Shown: positions 35,459 to 39,289 of the stretch, one piece after another
Numbering within the stretch: position 1 is the stretch's first letter
Layout of the letters: each line of letters opens with the position of its first letter
DNA from: Thermohalobaculum sp050043005
Lineage (GTDB): Bacteria; Pseudomonadota; Alphaproteobacteria; Rhodobacterales; Rhodobacteraceae
Direction: 5' to 3'
DNA length: 39,289 nt
Assembly: GCA_050043005.1 (NCBI GenBank)
Contig: JBHJIZ010000009.1
Location: forward strand, 1-39,289
Translations under genes and position numbers: made by a program
Notes under the pieces: model-generated
Seen by the model: the letters and a program-made list of their open reading frames with translations, nothing else
What the model was told of the DNA's origin: nothing
The model's database searches: none

Positions 35459-37516
35459 ATGGCCACGTTTTTTTTCACCGTGCGTGGAGACCAGATCGGT
35501 ACGTTCTCAAGCATTTCCGGAACGGGCAACGGCGCCGAACGTCTCGTGACGCTCGCGGGGGTGACCCCGATCGGATCATCCGACGAACTCTTCACGATCC
35601 AGATCGATCAGGCGCAAGACACTGAAACCCAGTTCCGGAACGGTCAGCTTCTGACAATTCTGGACGCAGACGGCAATGTCGTCGCCGCCCGTACCAGTGT
35701 GCAACCCGATATCGAGCAAGGCCTTGGCGCCGGGGACGAACACCTGATCATTCAACAGGGAAGCGTCGTCATCAACCTGCGCGGTGTGGTGGACCCGGAT
35801 AACCCCGGCACTCTGGTGTTCGAAAACGGTTCGCAGGTCGCCGACCCCTTGCTGGGCGACAACGATGGTGAGCTTGACTTCGTAGATACAGTTTCGAACT
35901 TCCCCTGCTTCTCAGCCGGAACGCTGATTGCGACGCTTGGGGGAGACCTGCCGGTGGAAAGCCTTCGCCCCGGCACGATGGTCCTGACCCGGGATCAGGG
36001 GCCGCAGCCCGTTCTTTGGATTGGCGGCAGAACTCTGCGCTTTCCTGGCGCACTACCGTCGCAGAAGCCGCTGGCCTTCAAGGCAGGCAGCCTCGGCCCC
36101 AACCAGCCAGCGCGCGATCTGATCGTGTCGCCTCAGCACAGGATACTCAGACCGGATCCCTCACGATCGGGCGAGGTGCTCGTTCCTGCCAAAGCCCTGC
36201 TTGGCCTGCGCGGCGTTCGTGTCATGAAGGGCAAAAGGTCTGTGACCTATGTCAGCGTGTTGATGGCGAGACATCAGATCCTCGCGGCCAATGGCGCATG
36301 GGTGGAAAGCTTCTATCCAGGCCCCGTTGCCATGGACCTGATCACACCCCAACACCGTCGAGAGAGCGCCAACCTGATCCCGGGTTTACAGGCGGACGTG
36401 ATCGAGGCTTACGGACCCCCAGCACGCCCATTGCTTCGGGTTGGCGAGGCAAAGCGCGCACGCATCACGCAAAGTCGCAAACTCGATCCTGTCTGCGAGC
36501 GCCTGCGTCGGCGGCGCTCGTCCCCCAAGCTTCTTTTGCCGGGCTGCTCTCAAACGCGCGAAGTCATCGCCCGCGTGGTAAGACGACCGCGTCAATGGGG
36601 TCGCGGACACCATGAGGAACCCCTTGGCGTACGCCGTCTTCTCATAGGCCGCGAACTCGTCAGGCGTCACGTAGCGATCCACCGCGTGATGCTTCGGCGA
36701 CGGTTGCAGATACTGCCCGATCGTCAGAAAATCGATGTCCGCCGCACGCATGTCGTCCATAACCTGATGGATCTGCTGGCGCTCTTCGCCAAGCCCGACC
36801 ATCAGCCCGGACTTGGTGAACATCGACGGATCCATCTCCTTCACCCGCTGCAACAGACGCAGAGAGTGGAAATAACGCGCCCCTGGTCGAACCTCGGGGT
36901 ACAGCCCGGGCACAGTTTCCAGGTTGTGATTGAACACATCGGGCTTCGCTGCGACGACAGCCTCCAGCACCTCGGGCGCGCATCTCAGAAAATCCGGCGT
37001 CAGAATCTCGATCGTCGTGCCAGGACACTTGCGCCGGATTGCCCGGATGGTCTGAGCAAAGTGCTCGGCCCCGCCATCCTCGACATCGTCGCGGTCGACC
37101 GAGGTAATCACGACGTGGTTCAGATCCAGCTTCTCGACCGCCTGCGCAACCCGCCCGGGCTCGAAGACGTCCAGCGCCTCGGGCTTGCCGGTCGCAACAT
37201 TGCAGAAGGTGCAGCCGCGCGTGCAGATCTCGCCCATGATCATCATGGTCGCGTGGCCCTGCGCCCAGCACTCGCCGACATTGGGGCACCCGGCCTCCTG
37301 ACACACAGTCGACAGCTGATGCTCCCGGATCACTTTGGACGTGTCATGGAACCCTTTCGATGTGGGCGCCTTCACGCGAATCCAGGGCGGTTTGGCCGGA
37401 CTCGGATTGTCCCGGCGGTGCGCCTTTTCGGGATGGCGCTGCGAACGGTCTGTCAGATCACGTGTGGTCATGGCCATGATATACGCCAACACGGCGCAAC
37501 CTCCAATGCAGTCTGA
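35459..37516 (+). CDS. Hint (hedgehog/intein) domain protein with a run-on 3' end antisense to lipA
   Basis: Residues 1-149 are a strand-rich N-terminal part. The Hint domain starts at Cys150 in NFPCFSAGT, the expected autocleavage residue; SPQHRIL supplies His227, and RHQILAANG (271-279) and WVESFYPG complete the family pattern. Normal members end soon after the YGPPARPLLR segment, near residue 330 (about 36450). Here no stop follows, and the frame continues to 37516 on the opposite strand of lipA. The last 350 or so residues are therefore probably not a real domain. ATG 35459 is preferred to 35450 because gggag is 9 bases upstream. The 3' end as annotated is formal only. Confidence 0.6.
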   Translation: MATFFFTVRGDQIGTFSSISGTGNGAERLVTLAGVTPIGSSDELFTIQIDQAQDTETQFRNGQLLTILDADGNVVAARTSVQPDIEQGLGAGDEHLIIQQGSVVINLRGVVDPDNPGTLVFENGSQVADPLLGDNDGELDFVDTVSNFPCFSAGTLIATLGGDLPVESLRPGTMVLTRDQGPQPVLWIGGRTLRFPGALPSQKPLAFKAGSLGPNQPARDLIVSPQHRILRPDPSRSGEVLVPAKALLGLRGVRVMKGKRSVTYVSVLMARHQILAANGAWVESFYPGPVAMDLITPQHRRESANLIPGLQADVIEAYGPPARPLLRVGEAKRARITQSRKLDPVCERLRRRRSSPKLLLPGCSQTREVIARVVRRPRQWGRGHHEEPLGVRRLLIGRELVRRHVAIHRVMLRRRLQILPDRQKIDVRRTHVVHNLMDLLALFAKPDHQPGLGEHRRIHLLHPLQQTQRVEITRPWSNLGVQPGHSFQVVIEHIGLRCDDSLQHLGRASQKIRRQNLDRRARTLAPDCPDGLSKVLGPAILDIVAVDRGNHDVVQIQLLDRLRNPPGLEDVQRLGLAGRNIAEGAAARADLAHDHHGRVALRPALADIGAPGLLTHSRQLMLPDHFGRVMEPFRCGRLHANPGRFGRTRIVPAVRLFGMALRTVCQITCGHGHDIRQHGATSNAV
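36386..37477 (-). CDS. lipA: Lipoyl synthase, with an unusual C-terminal extension
   Basis: Radical SAM enzyme that inserts sulfur into octanoyl groups to make lipoyl cofactors for 2-oxoacid dehydrogenases. The auxiliary cluster ligands are in CQEAGCPNVGEC and the SAM cluster in CTRGCTFC. The C-terminal RSSYHAGDDF provides the conserved Ser ligand. The core is about 318 residues, the family norm, and normally ends near ARQKKLG. Here 45 more residues follow (319-363), including three Cys in DACALCLANPKQWACW. ATG 37477 is chosen; ATG 37471 is close, and the frame starts at a GTG at 37492. The extension overlaps the 3' end of the Hint gene. Confidence 0.93.
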   Translation of the reverse strand: MAMTTRDLTDRSQRHPEKAHRRDNPSPAKPPWIRVKAPTSKGFHDTSKVIREHQLSTVCQEAGCPNVGECWAQGHATMMIMGEICTRGCTFCNVATGKPEALDVFEPGRVAQAVEKLDLNHVVITSVDRDDVEDGGAEHFAQTIRAIRRKCPGTTIEILTPDFLRCAPEVLEAVVAAKPDVFNHNLETVPGLYPEVRPGARYFHSLRLLQRVKEMDPSMFTKSGLMVGLGEERQQIHQVMDDMRAADIDFLTIGQYLQPSPKHHAVDRYVTPDEFAAYEKTAYAKGFLMVSATPLTRSSYHAGDDFARLRAARQKKLGGRAPPTQALADRIEFATLRDACALCLANPKQWACWGSVSLDHVRL

Positions 37517-37598
37517 TGCATGGCAGCGATGCGCCAGTCACGATGCTGGACCACGCTCGGAACACGACACGTCAATCTGATCCGACAGACGCAGTGCC

Positions 37599-38180
37599 TC
37601 AAGCGTGTGCGTAGATCCGCTGAGGCGGAATGTGCAGGACGCAGGTCTGGCCCACGGTCAGCGCGCCGATCCGCTCGACCCAGGCCGTCACACCACGCTT
37701 GTTCCGTGCCTTGCCGGGGAACGCCTTGCCGTGGCCGGGATGAGCAGCCTCGATCTGCTCGGCAGGGTACTTGCAGGGCGCGTTCTCGGTGTCGACCGTC
37801 AACGAGACGCCGCCCTCGAAGATCAACCGCGACGAGGGCGGGATCAGCGTGAAATCTGGAATGCCCCTCAGCACCATGTTGGCACCCACCCACTGGGGGT
37901 CGATCCGCGGGATCTCCAGCCGCGCGGCGATCTCGGTCATCTCTTCCTCGGATAGGATCGAGATTTGCCGCGTATTCCTGATCTCCAGGTTCCGCGCATA
38001 CTGTTTTTTGACGCGGACGCAGGCCGGTCGGGTCAGGCCAGAGTGCTCCTCGCCTTCAAATCCTTCCCACCCGACATTGACCGATTGCACGGTCACCGAC
38101 TGAATATTCTCCGGGTCCACCGGCACGCACCCGAGCCAGGTAATCTCTCCGGTCAGGTCCGTTGGGGTCAGAAGTGTCAC
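37599..38180 (-). CDS. MOSC domain-containing protein
   Basis: A 193-residue MOSC-domain protein (the beta-barrel domain of molybdenum cofactor sulfurases and of YiiM/mARC-type enzymes). EEHSGLTRPACVRVKKQY (about 43-60), RNTRQISILSEEEM and NAPCKYP with the conserved Cys are in the usual order. PGKARNKRGVTAWVERIG follows near the C-terminus. It may bind the molybdenum cofactor, but the substrate is unknown. The start is GTG 38180 with aagga 8 bases upstream. It is likely transcribed independently of lipA. Confidence 0.88.
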   Translation of the reverse strand: MTLLTPTDLTGEITWLGCVPVDPENIQSVTVQSVNVGWEGFEGEEHSGLTRPACVRVKKQYARNLEIRNTRQISILSEEEMTEIAARLEIPRIDPQWVGANMVLRGIPDFTLIPPSSRLIFEGGVSLTVDTENAPCKYPAEQIEAAHPGHGKAFPGKARNKRGVTAWVERIGALTVGQTCVLHIPPQRIYAHA

Positions 38181-38262
38181 CGTCGCGATCCTTATGCTGG
38201 TGGCGGCCGATATCCGGTTAACGCAAAATTACGTGAAGAAAGTCACGGGCGACATCCTCTGC

Positions 38263-39165
38263 TCAGACCGGCTTTTGATACCCTTCCAGAGCATCAACCT
38301 GAGACGCCAAAGCGGCGACATCGGGCATGGCGTCGAGCGGTGGGCGCAGACGCGCCCAATGATCATTGCCCGTCCACAGATGCAGCAGCGCCTTCTGCGC
38401 AGGGATCGGCCCGGCACCTGCGACGAGCTTGCGGAAGGCACACACCTGTTCATTCAGTTCCATGTCCGGCGCGCCAGCTTCGATCGTGCCAATCAGCTTC
38501 GCAATCGCGGCCGGGTTCAGGTTTGCCGTGGCCGAGATACAGCCCACGGCGCCGAGTGCATGGCCTTCGATCAACGTGCTTTCCTGTGCCGGGTAGACGA
38601 CGAAGTCTTTGATCGCCAACAGCTTTTCGGTGTTCTCCCAGATGCCGCTCGAATCCTTGATGCCAACGATGATATCCGGGAACGCCGCGAACAGGCGGGC
38701 GGACACGGATGGCGGGATGGCAACACCCGAAACCTGTGGGATGTGATAGAGATAGATCTTCAGCGCCGGGCGATTAACAGCCTCGATCAACCAGCTGAAA
38801 TAATTGAACAATCCATCGTCCGAGACGCCCTTGTAGTAAAAGGGCGGCAAGGTCATCGCACCCGCGCACCCCATGTCGACCGCGTGGCGGGTCAGCGTCA
38901 CGGTGTCGGGCAGGCTGGTCAGCCCGGTCCCGGGAATAATCTTGGCCGGATCGACCCGAAGGCACAGCTTCTCCAGCAGTTCCAGCCGTTCCTCGATCCC
39001 AATCGACAACGCTTCACCGGTCGTGCCGAACGGCGCGAGGCCCACGCAACCCTGGTCAATCAGCCAAGCCGCATGATCGAGATACAGCTCCTCGGCGATC
39101 GTCAGATCCTCGTTGAACGGAGTCAGGTTCGGCGCGACAACGCCGCGCAAAGGCGTGAATGACAT
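38263..39165 (-). CDS. Dihydrodipicolinate synthase/N-acetylneuraminate lyase family protein
   Basis: A class I aldolase-type TIM barrel of 300 residues that forms a Schiff base with pyruvate or a 2-keto acid. TTGE at 48-51 is the carboxylate-binding motif. YHIP with Tyr140 matches the catalytic Tyr segment (Y-x-x-P), and Lys170 in GIKDSSG is the Schiff-base lysine. It is not the canonical DapA, judging by the YHIP motif and the N-terminus; a catabolic aldolase or dehydratase is more likely, substrate unknown. ATG 39165 is chosen; the open frame extends 11 codons upstream. The next minus-strand frame ends 34 bases further on. Confidence 0.85.
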   Translation of the reverse strand: MSFTPLRGVVAPNLTPFNEDLTIAEELYLDHAAWLIDQGCVGLAPFGTTGEALSIGIEERLELLEKLCLRVDPAKIIPGTGLTSLPDTVTLTRHAVDMGCAGAMTLPPFYYKGVSDDGLFNYFSWLIEAVNRPALKIYLYHIPQVSGVAIPPSVSARLFAAFPDIIVGIKDSSGIWENTEKLLAIKDFVVYPAQESTLIEGHALGAVGCISATANLNPAAIAKLIGTIEAGAPDMELNEQVCAFRKLVAGAGPIPAQKALLHLWTGNDHWARLRPPLDAMPDVAALASQVDALEGYQKPV

Positions 39166-39198
39166 CAGAAATCCCCGATTCGGTGCTCCGCGATGCAA

Positions 39199-39289
39199 TC
39201 AGCGGCCATGGGCGATGTCCAGCAACCCGTCGATAGTCAGATGTTCTTCGAGATGCTTGGCCAACGCATCAAGCGTGGCATCAACAGCC
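39199..39289 (-). CDS. 3' end of a further gene, cut by the window edge
   Basis: Thirty codons of open frame end at TGA (39199-39201). The encoded tail reads AVDATLDALAKHLEEHL followed by TIDGLLDIAHGR. It is helical and acidic, with normal codon use for this genome. The family cannot be recognised from so short a piece. Its stop lies 33 bases upstream of the DHDPS-family start, so the two may be co-transcribed. Confidence 0.55.
   Translation of the reverse strand, partial: AVDATLDALAKHLEEHLTIDGLLDIAHGR

Overview
The window is a GC-rich chromosomal stretch from an alphaproteobacterium, most likely a Rhodobacterales (roseobacter-type) species. The best evidence is gene content and order. The minus-strand series dusB (nifR3)-ntrB-ntrC-ntrY-ntrX lies next to a fused ispDF followed by pgpA and cinA. 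An rpiA-gor block and hflK-hflC-DUF2065-degP are also arranged as in that group (recalled knowledge, not searched). Almost all genes are chromosomal housekeeping or metabolic genes. No tRNA, rRNA, CRISPR array, intact insertion sequence or prophage was seen.

Layout. 1-4.2 kb: cobB sirtuin behind a large inverted repeat; rpmB (L28); the meaB-PhyH dioxygenase pair; a secreted DUF3108 protein; then a very GC-rich palindrome. 4.3-9.5 kb: HrpB helicase and a Glu/Leu/Phe/Val dehydrogenase, converging with a class I/II aminotransferase. 9.6-13.4 kb: membrane and periplasmic quality control, the hflK-hflC-DUF2065-degP series. 13.5-18.7 kb: rpiA-small secreted protein-gor, L-serine dehydratase, and an ABA4-like membrane protein divergent from a MarR regulator with a palindrome between them. 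18.7-22.9 kb: a GATase-like hydrolase divergent from a coupled trio (SCP2-like protein, alpha/beta hydrolase, NAD-dependent sugar epimerase), ending against a MalY/PatB lyase. 23-30.4 kb: ntrYX and the dusB-ntrBC operon. 30.5-33.4 kb: ispDF-pgpA-cinA and ratA. 33.4-36.5 kb: an accessory-looking block of hpt, a delta-class carbonic anhydrase and a Hint (hedgehog/intein) protein, between ratA and lipA. 36.4-39.3 kb: lipA, a MOSC protein, a DHDPS-family lyase and the 3' end of one more gene.

Two observations stand out. First, ntrB has an in-frame amber codon exactly at the N-box of its ATPase domain, with the next codon also changed from the expected Asn, while the rest of the gene is well preserved. 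NtrC, NtrY and NtrX are intact, so the classical NtrB-NtrC nitrogen pathway may be broken or rewired. Second, the Hint gene and lipA face each other tail to tail and neither has a stop codon where its family normally ends. The Hint frame runs antisense through all of lipA, and LipA gains about 45 unusual C-terminal residues. This looks like the scar of a deletion or insertion that made the accessory block. A third candidate for undescribed biology is the 18.7-22.9 kb cluster, whose joint function I cannot assign.

Starts were corrected by hand where homology and ribosome-binding sites pointed inside a longer open frame. All family names come from recognised motifs, without any database search.
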